Positions 8,216-16,598 of a stretch of 64,000 nt of DNA are shown piece by piece. The translations under genes were made by a program, and so were the position numbers. Source of the DNA: Pseudomonas vlassakiae (GTDB lineage: Bacteria > Pseudomonadota > Gammaproteobacteria > Pseudomonadales > Pseudomonadaceae); the NCBI RefSeq assembly GCF_014269035.2, contig NZ_JABWRP020000017.1, positions 85,570 to 149,569 of the forward strand, written 5' to 3'. Position 1 is the stretch's first letter. Every line of letters begins with the position of its first letter. The notes below the pieces were generated by a model. The model saw only the letters and a program-made list of their open reading frames with translations. It did not search any database and was not told where the DNA came from.

Positions 8216-9398
8216 ATTCTGGCTTAGCGCGGGCCTGCTGCTGCTCGCCGCCCTCGGCTTCTTGCTGATCCCGATCCTGCGCGGCCGTCGCCAGCAGCAG
8301 GAAGAAGACCGCACCGCATTGAATGTCGCGCTGTATCAGGAACGCGTCGCAGAGCTGGCCGCCCAGCAGGCGGCCGGCGTGCTCGACGAGGGGCAGATGG
8401 CCAAGGGCCGCGATGAGGCTGCCCGTGAGCTGCTGGCTGACACAGAGGGTGCGGAACCCGTGCGTCAGGGCCACCTGGGCAAGGCCCTGCCATTGCTGGC
8501 GGCAGTGCTGGTGCCTTTGCTGGCACTGGGGCTGTACCTGCACTTCGGTGCGGCGGACAAGGTCGAGCTGACCCAGGAATTCGCCGCCGCACCGAAGACG
8601 ATGGACGAAATGACCACGCGCCTGGAGCGTGCCGTGGAGGCGCAGCCCGACTCGGCTGAAGGCCTGTACTTCCTTGGCCGGGCCTATATGGCCCAGCAAC
8701 GTCCGGCCGACGCGGCACGCGCCTACGAGCGCGCTGTCGCCCTGGCCGGTCGCCAGCCCGAGCTGCTGGGCCAGTGGGCCCAGGCACTGTATTTCGCGGC
8801 AGACAAGAAATGGAGCCCGCAGGTGCAGGCGCTGACCGACGAAGCACTCAAGGCCGACCCGAATGAAGTCACCAGCCTTGGCCTGCGCGGTATCGCCGCC
8901 TTCGAAGGCGAGCGCTACCAGGCAGCCATCGACTACTGGAACCGCCTGCTGGCGCAGCTGCCAGAGGGCGATGCCTCGCGGGCGGCACTGCAAGGCGGCA
9001 TCGACCGCGCGGCAGAGCGGCTGGGCAGCACCGGGGGCAAACCGCAGGCCACAGCGGCAGCCCGGCTGAAGGTGCGGGTGGAGCTGGCGGCGGCGCTCAA
9101 GGACAAGGTCAAGCCTGACGACACCGTGTTCATCTTCGCCCGTGCCAGCAACGGCCCGCCCATGCCGCTGGCGGCCAAGCGGGTCACCGTGGCGCAGTTG
9201 CCGCTGGAAGTGGAATTGTCCGACGCTGACGCTATGCTGCCGCAGATGAAACTGTCACAGTTCGCCGAAGTCCAACTGGTCGCACGTGTATCCCGCGCCG
9301 GCCAGCCGACCCGCGGCGAATGGGTCGGCCAGGGCGCACCCCTGGCCAATACCACCCAGGCCACCCAGCACTTGACCATCGACAGCCCCGACCAGTAA
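8208..9398 (+). CDS. ccmI: Apocytochrome c chaperone CcmI
   Basis: This 396-residue protein begins MTEFWLSAGLLLLAALGFLL with an N-terminal membrane segment. A cytoplasmic loop, a second membrane segment near residues 87-105 and a periplasmic TPR-containing region follow. CcmI binds the apocytochrome C-terminus for the CcmF/H heme lyase. I chose ATG 8208; the frame is open further upstream inside ccmH, but that extension is not protein-like. It is the last recognised ccm gene of the operon. Confidence 0.92.
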   Translation: MTEFWLSAGLLLLAALGFLLIPILRGRRQQQEEDRTALNVALYQERVAELAAQQAAGVLDEGQMAKGRDEAARELLADTEGAEPVRQGHLGKALPLLAAVLVPLLALGLYLHFGAADKVELTQEFAAAPKTMDEMTTRLERAVEAQPDSAEGLYFLGRAYMAQQRPADAARAYERAVALAGRQPELLGQWAQALYFAADKKWSPQVQALTDEALKADPNEVTSLGLRGIAAFEGERYQAAIDYWNRLLAQLPEGDASRAALQGGIDRAAERLGSTGGKPQATAAARLKVRVELAAALKDKVKPDDTVFIFARASNGPPMPLAAKRVTVAQLPLEVELSDADAMLPQMKLSQFAEVQLVARVSRAGQPTRGEWVGQGAPLANTTQATQHLTIDSPDQ

Positions 9399-9410
9399 GA
9401 GAACAACACC

Positions 9411-9827
9411 ATGCATAGCACCGTCCGCCTGACCCTGATTACCCTGGCCCTGGGTTTGTCCGCGTGTACGGTGCAGCAGCCGTACGAGCAGCCGTCGCCG
9501 CCGGTCGAGAGCGTGCCACCGCACCAGGGGCCAGCGGTGAAACCGCTGCCGGGTGGCCAGCCGTCGAAGCCGAGCAAGCCAGCGGCGATTCCCAAGCCAA
9601 TGCCAAGGACCTCCGCCAGCTTTGCACCACCGCCGGGTGGCGCCAGCCACTGGGACCCGAAGCTTGGGGTGTATGTGCTGGAGAACAAGACCAATGTCTT
9701 TTACCGGCAGCGTACCTACTACCGCTATGACAACGGCTGGAGCTGGTCGCTGAACCCGGATGGGCCATGGCAGGAGACTGACAGCAGTGGTGTGCCGGGT
9801 GGGTTGGGGCGAGCCTACGGGCAGTAA
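9411..9827 (+). CDS. Small proline-rich lipoprotein of unknown function
   Basis: This 138-residue protein has a signal peptide and a lipobox LSAC (cysteine at residue 19). A Pro/Ser/Lys-rich spacer (about 20-70) and a C-terminal domain rich in Tyr and Trp (TYYRYDNGWSWS) follow. It starts 12 nt after ccmI with an AGAGAAC-like ribosome site and is probably co-transcribed with the ccm genes. The aromatic motif resembles small YXXW-type lipoproteins common in Pseudomonas. The function is unknown; an outer-membrane location is inferred. Confidence 0.8.
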   Translation: MHSTVRLTLITLALGLSACTVQQPYEQPSPPVESVPPHQGPAVKPLPGGQPSKPSKPAAIPKPMPRTSASFAPPPGGASHWDPKLGVYVLENKTNVFYRQRTYYRYDNGWSWSLNPDGPWQETDSSGVPGGLGRAYGQ

Positions 9828-9841
9828 CTTTTAGGCCGGTA

Positions 9842-9880
9842 CAGTACAGTTTCAGCTGGATATTTCAGTTGACTGTACTG
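9842..9880. promoter_or_regulatory. CAGTACAG/CTGTACTG inverted repeat upstream of the dehydrogenase gene
   Basis: Perfect 8-bp arms lie at 9842-9849 and 9873-9880 with a 23-bp spacer. They overlap a possible -35 (TTGACT, 9869-9874) of a promoter whose -10 would be CATAAT (9894-9899, spacing 19). Widely spaced GTAC-containing half sites of this kind are typical of MocR/PdxR-type GntR regulators. No such regulator is encoded nearby, so the assignment is tentative. Confidence 0.4.
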
Positions 9881-9926
9881 GCTGGTGACTCCGCATAATG
9901 CCCCTTCGAATTGACTCGGAGGTGGC

Positions 9927-10865
9927 ATGCGCAAGACTGTCCTGGTACTGGTAGAAACCGTCGACGATTATCTGCCGTTGCTCGAACAGGCCGGCTACCG
10001 CCTGATTCGTGCCCCCTCCCCGCAGATGCGCAGCGACGCCATCCAGCGCCATGCCGGCGAGATTGACGCCGTGCTGACCCGGGGGCCGTTGGGCCTGACC
10101 GCCGCTGAAATCGCCGCCTTGCCCAAGCTACAGATCATCTGCGTGATCGGTGCTGGTTACGAGCAGGTCGACCTGGCCGCCGCTGCCGCCCGTGGCATCA
10201 CCGTCACCAATGGCGCTGGCGCCAATGCCGCGGCTGTTGCCGACCACACCATGGCCATGCTGCTGGCGCTGTTGCGCGATATTCCTCGCGCCGACGCCAG
10301 CACCCGTCGTGGCGAGTGGAACCGGGTGATCAGCCCTTCGGTCAGCGGCAAACGCCTGGGCCTGCTGGGCCTCGGTGCGGTTGGCCAGGCCATCGCCAAG
10401 CGCGCCAGCCTGGGCTTCGACATGAACATCAGCTACCACAGCCGCACCCCACGTACGGACGTGCCTTACACCTGGTACGACAGCCCGTTGCACCTGGCCG
10501 AGGCCATCGACATCCTGGTCGTGGCCACCCCCGGTGGCGCCAATACCCGCCATCTGGTCGATGCCCCGGTGCTCGAGGCGCTGGGCGCGCAGGGGTACCT
10601 GGTGAATATCGCCCGGGCCAGCGTAGTCGACACCCAGGCCCTGGTATCAGCCCTTGAACAAGGCCGCCTGGCGGGCGCCGCGCTCGATGTGTTCGATGAC
10701 GAGCCGGCCGTGCCAGATGCCCTCAAGGCCCTCGGCAATACCGTGCTCACGCCCCATGTGGCCGGCCAGTCGCCCGAGGCCGCACGCGACACCGTGACCT
10801 TGGTGTTGCGCAACCTGCAGGCCTTCTTTGCCGGCGAACCGGTACTCACGCCAGTCCGCGCATAA
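9927..10865 (+). CDS. D-2-hydroxyacid dehydrogenase (glyoxylate/hydroxypyruvate reductase-like)
   Basis: This 312-residue NAD(P)-dependent dehydrogenase has the nucleotide-binding motif GLGAVG (148-153) and the catalytic triad of the family: R230 (NIARAS), E259 (DDEP) and H277 (TPHVAG). It probably reduces a 2-keto acid such as glyoxylate or hydroxypyruvate in the cytosol; the exact substrate cannot be read from the sequence. A good ribosome site (CGGAGG) precedes the ATG. It is monocistronic or paired with the PhzF-like gene 42 nt downstream. Confidence 0.88.
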   Translation: MRKTVLVLVETVDDYLPLLEQAGYRLIRAPSPQMRSDAIQRHAGEIDAVLTRGPLGLTAAEIAALPKLQIICVIGAGYEQVDLAAAAARGITVTNGAGANAAAVADHTMAMLLALLRDIPRADASTRRGEWNRVISPSVSGKRLGLLGLGAVGQAIAKRASLGFDMNISYHSRTPRTDVPYTWYDSPLHLAEAIDILVVATPGGANTRHLVDAPVLEALGAQGYLVNIARASVVDTQALVSALEQGRLAGAALDVFDDEPAVPDALKALGNTVLTPHVAGQSPEAARDTVTLVLRNLQAFFAGEPVLTPVRA

Positions 10866-10907
10866 CCCTTCAATACCCCGGCATGGCCGGACCACAAGGA
10901 GCGTTTG

Positions 10908-11696
10908 ATGCAACTCGAAATTTTCCAGGTCGATGCCTTCTCCGCCGAGCCTTTTGGTGGCAACCCGGCGGCGGTGATCCCGTTGCAAAGCTGGCTGCCG
11001 GACGATGTGCTGCAACGCATCGCCGAAGAAAACAACCTGTCTGAAACAGCCTACTTCGTACGCAATGGCGCCACCTTCGACCTGCGCTGGTTCACCCCTG
11101 CCGTCGAAGTCGACCTGTGCGGCCATGCCACGCTGGCCGCGGCCTACGTACTGTTCGAGCAGCTGGGTGAGCAAGCCGAAGTGCTGCGCTTCAACACCCG
11201 CAGTGGCGAGCTGCGGGTCAGCCGCGGCGCCGACGGGCTGCTGGCGATGGACTTCCCGGCCAAGCAGCCGCAAGCCGTGGACGTTCCAGCCGGGTTGCTG
11301 GAGGCGCTTGGCCTGAGTACGGCCAAGGCGGTGTATCGCTCCGACGACTATGTGGTGGTGGTCGATGACGCCACGCTGCTCGCGCCGCTGAAGCCCGATT
11401 TCGTTGCCTTGTCGGCATTCGACGTGCGTGGCATCGCGGTCACTGCCGCTGGCCGTGGTTTCGACTTCGTCACCCGCTGGTTCGGCCCGCGGGTCGGCGT
11501 CAATGAAGACCCGGTTACCGGCTCGGCACACACCTCGCTGGCGCCGGTGTGGGCCGAGCGGCTGGGCAAGACGTCGCTGAGCTGCGAACAGGGTGGGGCA
11601 CGCAAGGGGCAGCTGCACTGTGAGGTGCCTGGCAATGGCCGGGTGATCATCAGCGGGCGTGCGGCGCTGTACCTGCGCGGCAGCGTGTTCATCTGA
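10908..11696 (+). CDS. PhzF-family isomerase
   Basis: This 262-residue protein opens with the family signature FQVDAFSAEPFGGNPAAV and carries the catalytic glutamate region ENNLSETAYF (E46) and DLCGHATLAAAYVLF. PhzF-family proteins catalyse isomerisation or epimerase-like chemistry; PhzF itself works in phenazine synthesis. No other phenazine genes are present, so this is a housekeeping paralogue with unknown substrate. ATG 10908 follows an AAGGAGCG site and is preferred over the TTG just upstream. Confidence 0.88.
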   Translation: MQLEIFQVDAFSAEPFGGNPAAVIPLQSWLPDDVLQRIAEENNLSETAYFVRNGATFDLRWFTPAVEVDLCGHATLAAAYVLFEQLGEQAEVLRFNTRSGELRVSRGADGLLAMDFPAKQPQAVDVPAGLLEALGLSTAKAVYRSDDYVVVVDDATLLAPLKPDFVALSAFDVRGIAVTAAGRGFDFVTRWFGPRVGVNEDPVTGSAHTSLAPVWAERLGKTSLSCEQGGARKGQLHCEVPGNGRVIISGRAALYLRGSVFI

Positions 11697-11774
11697 TCGA
11701 ACGCGTGGGGCTGCTCGCTCTGGGGCATGGGGCCCGATCTATACTTGCAGGCCCAACCTGCAAGGAGCCCCAAC

Positions 11775-12182
11775 ATGACCCTGGAAAAAAGCGGTAGCTG
11801 CCTCTGTGGTGAGACCCGCCTGCGCGCCACAGTCGACAATACCCATATCAGCGCCTGCCATTGCAGCATGTGCCGCAAGTGGACCGGCGGTCCGCTGCTG
11901 GTCGTGGACTGCAGCCAGGCGCCGTTCTTCGAGGGGCGGGCGCCGGCAGTCTACGACTCGTCCGAATGGGCCCAGCGTGGATTTTGCAGCCGTTGCGGCA
12001 CGCACCTGTATTACCGCCTCAAGCACAAGGACCATTATGCGGTCCCGGTAGGCCTGCTGGACGGCGACGAGGCCTGGGATTTCGACCTGCAGATCTTCGT
12101 CGAGCAGAAGCCCGCCTGGTATTGCTTCGCCAACCAGACCAAGGAGCTGACCGGCGAGCAGGCGTTCGAGCAGCTTGGCTGA
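11775..12182 (+). CDS. GFA-family (glutathione-dependent formaldehyde-activating enzyme-like) protein
   Basis: This 135-residue zinc-binding protein has the GFA cysteine pattern C9-x-C11, C28-x-C30-xx-C33 and C71-xx-C74 (FCSRCGTHLYY). GFA-fold proteins include S-(hydroxymethyl)glutathione synthase and many uncharacterised paralogues; this short form belongs to the latter group. The start is ATG 11775 with an AAGGAG ribosome site. Its substrate is unknown. Confidence 0.85.
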   Translation: MTLEKSGSCLCGETRLRATVDNTHISACHCSMCRKWTGGPLLVVDCSQAPFFEGRAPAVYDSSEWAQRGFCSRCGTHLYYRLKHKDHYAVPVGLLDGDEAWDFDLQIFVEQKPAWYCFANQTKELTGEQAFEQLG

Positions 12183-12279
12183 GCCATTCCCCACGGGCAT
12201 AGCTGCATGCGCAAAGATCCTTTGCCGCCAGCCCCGCACAGCGGTAGCCTGCGCGCATCGACGAACAGGAGCGAACAGC

Positions 12280-13221
12280 GTGAAGCGCGGTGTGATGTAT
12301 GCCGGTGGGGCCGGTGCATTGTGGGGCATGGTACTGATGGTTCCGGAGCTGTTGCCGGAGTTCAACCCGATGCTGCTGAGCAGCGTGCGCTATGCGCTGG
12401 TCGGCCTGATCTCGCTGCTGCTGGCGGTGCCGATGACCCGTCAGCTGCGCCAGCTGACCCTGGCGGACGGCTGGATGCTGCTGCGTCTGGCAGTGGTCGG
12501 CAACCTGGTGTACTTCATCTGCCTGGTGGCAGCGATCCAGCGCCTGGGCGTGGCACCGGCCTCGCTGATCGTCGGCGTATTGCCGCTGACCATCACGCTA
12601 TATGGCCGCAACGACAGGGGCGCCGTGCCGATCCGGCGCCTGATCGGCCCGTTGGCGCTGATCCTTGCCGGTATGCTGTGCATCAACCTGGAGACTTTCG
12701 CCTTCGCCCCGGGTGATATCGGCGACAAGCTCATGGGTCTGTTTTATGCCCTGGCCGCGCTGGCCTGCTGGACCTGGTACGCGGTGCAGAACAGCCGCTG
12801 TCTCAAGCAGAGCGGGCATTTCGACAGCCACCAGTGGTCGGTGCTGATCGGCGTGCTGACCGGCCTGAGCAGCCTGGTGATGTTGGCCGTCCTGGCGATG
12901 TGGCAGCCACAGCAGCTGCAGGTCGAGGCGCCGATGGCACGCTGGTGGCTGTTCTGGGCCGCGTGCCTGGGCTGCGCCGTGTTAGGTTCTTGGTTGGCCA
13001 CGGCGCTGTGGAACGCTGCGTCCAAACGCCTGCCGTTGACCTTGAGCGGGCAGCTGATCGTGTTCGAGACCCTGTTCGCGTTGTTATATGCTTTCCTCTG
13101 GCGACAGGCCGGGCCGAGCCTGCTGGAAGCGGCGGCGATCATTCTGGTGATCGGCGGCGTGCTGTGGTCGATGCGTCAGCACGGCACGCCACGCGAACTT
13201 GCCAAACCCGTGCATTCCTGA
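12280..13221 (+). CDS. EamA/DMT-family membrane transporter
   Basis: This 313-residue protein has about ten hydrophobic segments and two EamA repeats, typical of drug/metabolite exporters. I chose GTG 12280, preceded by AGGAGCG, because upstream in-frame codons encode a non-hydrophobic, cysteine-rich leader unlike family members. The substrate is unknown. It lies about 100 nt after the GFA-like gene on the same strand. Confidence 0.82.
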   Translation: MKRGVMYAGGAGALWGMVLMVPELLPEFNPMLLSSVRYALVGLISLLLAVPMTRQLRQLTLADGWMLLRLAVVGNLVYFICLVAAIQRLGVAPASLIVGVLPLTITLYGRNDRGAVPIRRLIGPLALILAGMLCINLETFAFAPGDIGDKLMGLFYALAALACWTWYAVQNSRCLKQSGHFDSHQWSVLIGVLTGLSSLVMLAVLAMWQPQQLQVEAPMARWWLFWAACLGCAVLGSWLATALWNAASKRLPLTLSGQLIVFETLFALLYAFLWRQAGPSLLEAAAIILVIGGVLWSMRQHGTPRELAKPVHS

Positions 13222-13260
13222 GAAAAGGGCGCCCTTGAATTTCAGTATTGGAGCCTGCCC

Positions 13261-13599
13261 ATGAGCAGCGAACTGCAGATCACCGACCTCGTCGAAGGCG
13301 ACGGCAAGGCCGCCGTCAAAGGCGCTCTGATCACCACCCAGTACACCGGCTGGCTGGCCGACGGCAGCGAGTTCGACTCGTCCTGGTCACGCGGCAAACC
13401 CTTCCAGTGCGTGATTGGCACTGGTCGTGTCATCAAAGGCTGGGACCAGGGGCTGATGGGCATGCGCGTGGGTGGCAAGCGCAAGCTGCAGGTGCCGGCG
13501 CACCTGGGGTATGGCGAGCGCAGCGTAGGGACGATTCCGCCGAATTCGGACCTGACCTTTGAAATCGAATTGCTGGAAGTGCTGACGCGGGATGACTGA
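13261..13599 (+). CDS. FKBP-type peptidyl-prolyl cis-trans isomerase
   Basis: This 112-residue single-domain FKBP has the standard core: VKGALITTQYTGWLADGSEFDSS, VIGTGRVIKGWDQGL and HLGYGERSVGTIPPNSDLTFEIELL. Active-site aromatics and the GWD and IPPN motifs are intact. It lacks a signal peptide, so it is cytosolic and probably assists protein folding. A GGAG site precedes the ATG. It stands 39 nt after the EamA gene and could share its transcript. Confidence 0.92.
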   Translation: MSSELQITDLVEGDGKAAVKGALITTQYTGWLADGSEFDSSWSRGKPFQCVIGTGRVIKGWDQGLMGMRVGGKRKLQVPAHLGYGERSVGTIPPNSDLTFEIELLEVLTRDD

Positions 13600-13716
13600 G
13601 GCGTCCGAGTCCTACAGCGGGCGGAAAAGGACTACACAATTTGTCGGCTTGCATCTGATTGTGGTGTTTTCAGCTGACGACTACCCTTGCAGCTCTCAAC
13701 GAGTCAAGAGGGTGGC

Positions 13717-13905
13717 ATGCCCATGAAATCGCATTTTTCCTCAAAGGTTATTCGCGAAGCGAACGCTCTGCTGGTGGCTTCGGGTGGACGATTGGAAATC
13801 CCCTTGCCAAGGGAGCTTGCAGGCGTCGTAACCAGTACCCGGAAAACCCGTTCAGAGCTGAATGCTGCATTTGAAAGCGCATACATGCGATTACGCAAGG
13901 ACTAG
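13717..13905 (+). CDS. Small unknown protein, first gene of a two-gene cassette
   Basis: This 62-residue basic, soluble protein starts MPMKSHFSSKVIREAN, with an AGAGGGTGG ribosome site before ATG 13717. It is predicted mostly helical, with a central hydrophobic patch (LEIPLPRELAGVV) and a C-terminal helix (RSELNAAFESAYMRLRKD). I do not recognise a family. It ends 8 nt before the next gene, which is probably co-transcribed. Base composition here is visibly less GC-rich than in the neighbours, suggesting the pair arrived by transfer. Confidence 0.65.
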   Translation: MPMKSHFSSKVIREANALLVASGGRLEIPLPRELAGVVTSTRKTRSELNAAFESAYMRLRKD

Positions 13906-13913
13906 CAGCCTTC

Positions 13914-14399
13914 ATGGCCGATGGCTGCTACAACCACATCTACTCGGTCCTTGTGGAGAATGACCAGGATACGCTCGGGATCATTGCCTACTCGCTGTAC
14001 AAGCGGCAGAAAATCGAGTTTATCCAGTCGTTCAAGGTCAAGCATGACAGAGAACCCAAAGACACAGACCTGGCTCCGTTTCACGATGTCAGTAACAGCC
14101 CTACACAGCTGGAAAGCTATCGCAATCAGGCGAGCCAGCTTGTTCAGGGGTTCCTGGACGCATCGATTGCCACCCAGGCTGCTGAACTCGATCGCTACTA
14201 CTCCGAAAAGGCCAGCAATGAAATCAGAAATGCCAAGCCTGGATTTTGGTTGGGCGTCGCTCAGAGTCTCGTCGGCTCTGTACTCTTCGTCTTCTTGCTC
14301 GGGTTTCTCGTGTTCTTTACCTGGAGTCTGAACCAAGGGGCGAAACAAGTGATCGAGCAGGTCTTCGATGTGGTCATCACCGATTCGCACTCGACATAA
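13914..14399 (+). CDS. Unknown membrane-anchored protein, second gene of a two-gene cassette
   Basis: This 161-residue protein has a soluble N-terminal region (about 1-105) with motifs YSVLVENDQDTLGIIAYSLY and KIEFIQSF. A helical, charged region follows, then one long hydrophobic segment (about 114-140, QSLVGSVLFVFLLGFLVFF) and a short C-terminal tail. I do not recognise a named domain. The topology is a sensor or regulatory domain tied to a membrane helix. It follows the 62-residue gene by 8 nt with an AAGGA site and shows the same reduced GC content. A host-defence or toxin role is possible but unsupported. Confidence 0.68.
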   Translation: MADGCYNHIYSVLVENDQDTLGIIAYSLYKRQKIEFIQSFKVKHDREPKDTDLAPFHDVSNSPTQLESYRNQASQLVQGFLDASIATQAAELDRYYSEKASNEIRNAKPGFWLGVAQSLVGSVLFVFLLGFLVFFTWSLNQGAKQVIEQVFDVVITDSHST

Positions 14400-14597
14400 T
14401 TCCGCAACATGCCTGCTCTAACGTAATCCTTGCCTAGGGAACGGCATCCACACTCAGGGAGGAACCAAACGGGTTGAGGACACTCTGAGTCCTGCTCGTT
14501 GCCAGGGATGGCAATCACCAACATGGATGCCCTGCGGCATGGGCCGAGGGGCAATGTGGCGGGTACCCAGATACCTTTTGCCACAAGAGCCTCCTAC

Positions 14598-15260
14598 ATG
14601 AAGTTGCCATCTTTCATTCGACGTCGCCGCCGCCTGATGCTCGGCCTGGCCCTCGTCGCCGCGGCTGTACCGCTGGCACTGGAAGTGGTCGAAAGCCGCG
14701 CGCAACCGGTCGATGGCACCCAGACGCTGGTATTCCTGCGCCATGCCGAGAAGCCTGGTGAAGGCCTGGGGCAATTGAACTGCCAGGGGCTCAACCGCGC
14801 GCTGGACCTGGCCACCTTGTTGCCAGAGCGTTTCGGCAAGGCGGATTACGTGTTTGCGGCCAACCCCTCGCGGCATGTCGAGGAAGGCAGCCAGGACCAG
14901 AGCTACAGCTACATTCGCCCGCTGATGACCATCACCCCGAGCGCCATCCGCCTGGGTTTGCCAGTCAACATCGACTTCGCTGCCAACGACACCGACGAAC
15001 TGGCCGATGAACTGCTCAGCGACAAGTACCGCAATGCCACGGTCTATACCGCCTGGTCCCATGGCTATCTGCCGGAATTGATCAACACCGTGGCCGGCAA
15101 GGCGTTGGGCGATGAGCGGGTGATCACCGAAGACTGGAATGGCGACGATTTCGACACCCTCTACGTCCTGACCCTGACCTGGCATGACGGCAAGGCCAGC
15201 CTGCTCAGCCGTAACGTTCGTCAGGGCCTGGATGGCGGTGCCCATAGCTGCCCGACCTGA
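14598..15260 (+). CDS. Exported histidine-phosphatase-superfamily protein
   Basis: This 220-residue protein has a basic N-terminus and a hydrophobic segment (about 13-28), likely a signal peptide or anchor. The phosphatase core starts with VFLRHAEKP, the RH(G/A) catalytic motif of the histidine phosphatase superfamily. A second catalytic histidine is plausible in YTAWSHGYLPEL. The substrate is unknown. ATG 14598 follows GAGCCTCCT-type sequence rather than a strong ribosome site, so the start is less certain; the frame stays open to 14499. Confidence 0.72.
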   Translation: MKLPSFIRRRRRLMLGLALVAAAVPLALEVVESRAQPVDGTQTLVFLRHAEKPGEGLGQLNCQGLNRALDLATLLPERFGKADYVFAANPSRHVEEGSQDQSYSYIRPLMTITPSAIRLGLPVNIDFAANDTDELADELLSDKYRNATVYTAWSHGYLPELINTVAGKALGDERVITEDWNGDDFDTLYVLTLTWHDGKASLLSRNVRQGLDGGAHSCPT

Positions 15261-15304
15261 TCCGCTGTTACTGTCGTGGCAGGGCAGTCAGACAGGGATG
15301 AACA

Positions 15305-16498
15305 ATGACCCAGCGGGTGACGGTGATTGGCGGTGGCGTGGTCGGCCTGGCGACGGCTTATGCGCTGGTGCGCGAAGGCATGTCGGTGGTGCTGGTCGAG
15401 GCGCGAGACCAGTTGGCCTCGGCGACCAGCTTCGCCAATGGCGGGCAGCTTTCCTATCGGTATGTAGCGCCGTTGGCCGATGCCGGTGTGCCGTGGCAGG
15501 CACTTGGCTGGCTCTTGCGCGGCGACTCGCCGCTGCGCCTGCGCTTGCGCCTGGACCCTGCCCAATGGCGCTGGTTGCTGCAGTTCGTGATGGCTTGCCG
15601 CAGCAGTGTCAATCGGCGTAACGCGGCGCAGCTGCTGGACTTGGCCTTGCACAGCCAGGCCACCCTGGAACGCTGGCGTGAAGACGACGGGCTGAGTGAC
15701 TTCGCCTGGCGGCAGAACGGCAAGCTGGTGGCATTTCGCAGTGAGCGGGCGTTCGCCCATGGCCGGGCGCATCTGCTCGACCCCGATCGTCAACGGGTGC
15801 TCGGTGCCAGCGAAGTCAGGGCGTTGGAGCCGGCGTTGGCCGATGCGCCCTTTGTTGGCGGCGTGCTGACTGCGGATGAAGAAGTCGCCGACTGCCATCG
15901 CTTCTGCGAGCGGCTGGCAGAGCGTCTGCGCGCATCCGGGCAGTGCCGGTTCCTGCTCGGCAGCCCGGTCACGCGCCTGATCAGCCGTGATGACCAGGTG
16001 GTGGCAGTGCAACTGGGGCGTGAGCAGGTGGACGTCGAGCGCCTGGTACTGTGCGCCGGCCATCGAAGTGCCGGGTTGGCACTACCGGGGTTGCGGCTGC
16101 CGGTCTACCCGCTCAAGGGCTACAGCCTGACGGCACCGATCGCCACGGCGCACCGGGCGCCGGAGATCAGCATCACGGACTACGAGCGCAAGATCGTCTA
16201 TGCACGGCTTGACCAGCGGCTGCGGGTGGCGGCGATGGTGGATATCGTTGGCTATGACGAATCAGTGGATGCGCGCCGGCTCGACAGCATGCGGCGACAG
16301 GCGCTGGAGACCTTGCCACAGGCAGCGGACTACACCAAGGCGGTGGAGTGGGCGGGAATGCGGCCGGCGACGCCGACCGGGGTGCCCATCATCGGGGCTT
16401 CAGCTTATCGCAACCTGTGGTTGAACCTCGGGCATGGGGCCTTGGGCTTTACCTTGGCGTGTGGCAGCGGGGAGCGACTGGCTCGGATGCTTTGTTGA
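15305..16498 (+). CDS. DadA-like FAD-dependent D-amino acid oxidoreductase
   Basis: This 397-residue protein opens with the FAD dinucleotide-binding motif VIGGGVVGLATAYAL (residues 7-21) and the family stretch ATSFANGGQLSY near residue 42. The C-terminal part contains GMRPATPTGVPIIGAS and NLWLNLGHGALGFTLACGSG, typical of D-amino acid dehydrogenases. It probably oxidises a D-amino acid or related imino acid and passes electrons to the membrane chain. It ends beside a REP palindrome and converges on the racemase-family gene, which may supply a related substrate. Confidence 0.88.
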   Translation: MTQRVTVIGGGVVGLATAYALVREGMSVVLVEARDQLASATSFANGGQLSYRYVAPLADAGVPWQALGWLLRGDSPLRLRLRLDPAQWRWLLQFVMACRSSVNRRNAAQLLDLALHSQATLERWREDDGLSDFAWRQNGKLVAFRSERAFAHGRAHLLDPDRQRVLGASEVRALEPALADAPFVGGVLTADEEVADCHRFCERLAERLRASGQCRFLLGSPVTRLISRDDQVVAVQLGREQVDVERLVLCAGHRSAGLALPGLRLPVYPLKGYSLTAPIATAHRAPEISITDYERKIVYARLDQRLRVAAMVDIVGYDESVDARRLDSMRRQALETLPQAADYTKAVEWAGMRPATPTGVPIIGASAYRNLWLNLGHGALGFTLACGSGERLARMLC

Positions 16499-16502
16499 CG
16501 GG

Positions 16503-16583
16503 GCCGGCCTCTTCGCGGGTAAACCCGCTCCTACAGGTATCGTGTACCACTGTAGGAGCGGGTTTACCCGCGAAGAGACCGGC
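16503..16583. repeat. REP-type inverted pair between convergent genes
   Basis: Two 33-bp arms (16503-16535 and 16551-16583) match with one mismatch around a 15-bp spacer. They carry the GTAGGAGCGGG...CCCGCG core repeated elsewhere in the window. The pair lies between convergent genes, where it can act as a bidirectional transcript end. Confidence 0.85.
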
Positions 16584-16598
16584 ACAGTCAACACAGCA

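Noticed and set aside
14499..14597. Extension of the histidine phosphatase to an upstream start
   Set aside because: The extra residues (starting MPGMAITNMDALRHG) are not like a signal peptide and precede one that is; the later ATG is preferred.
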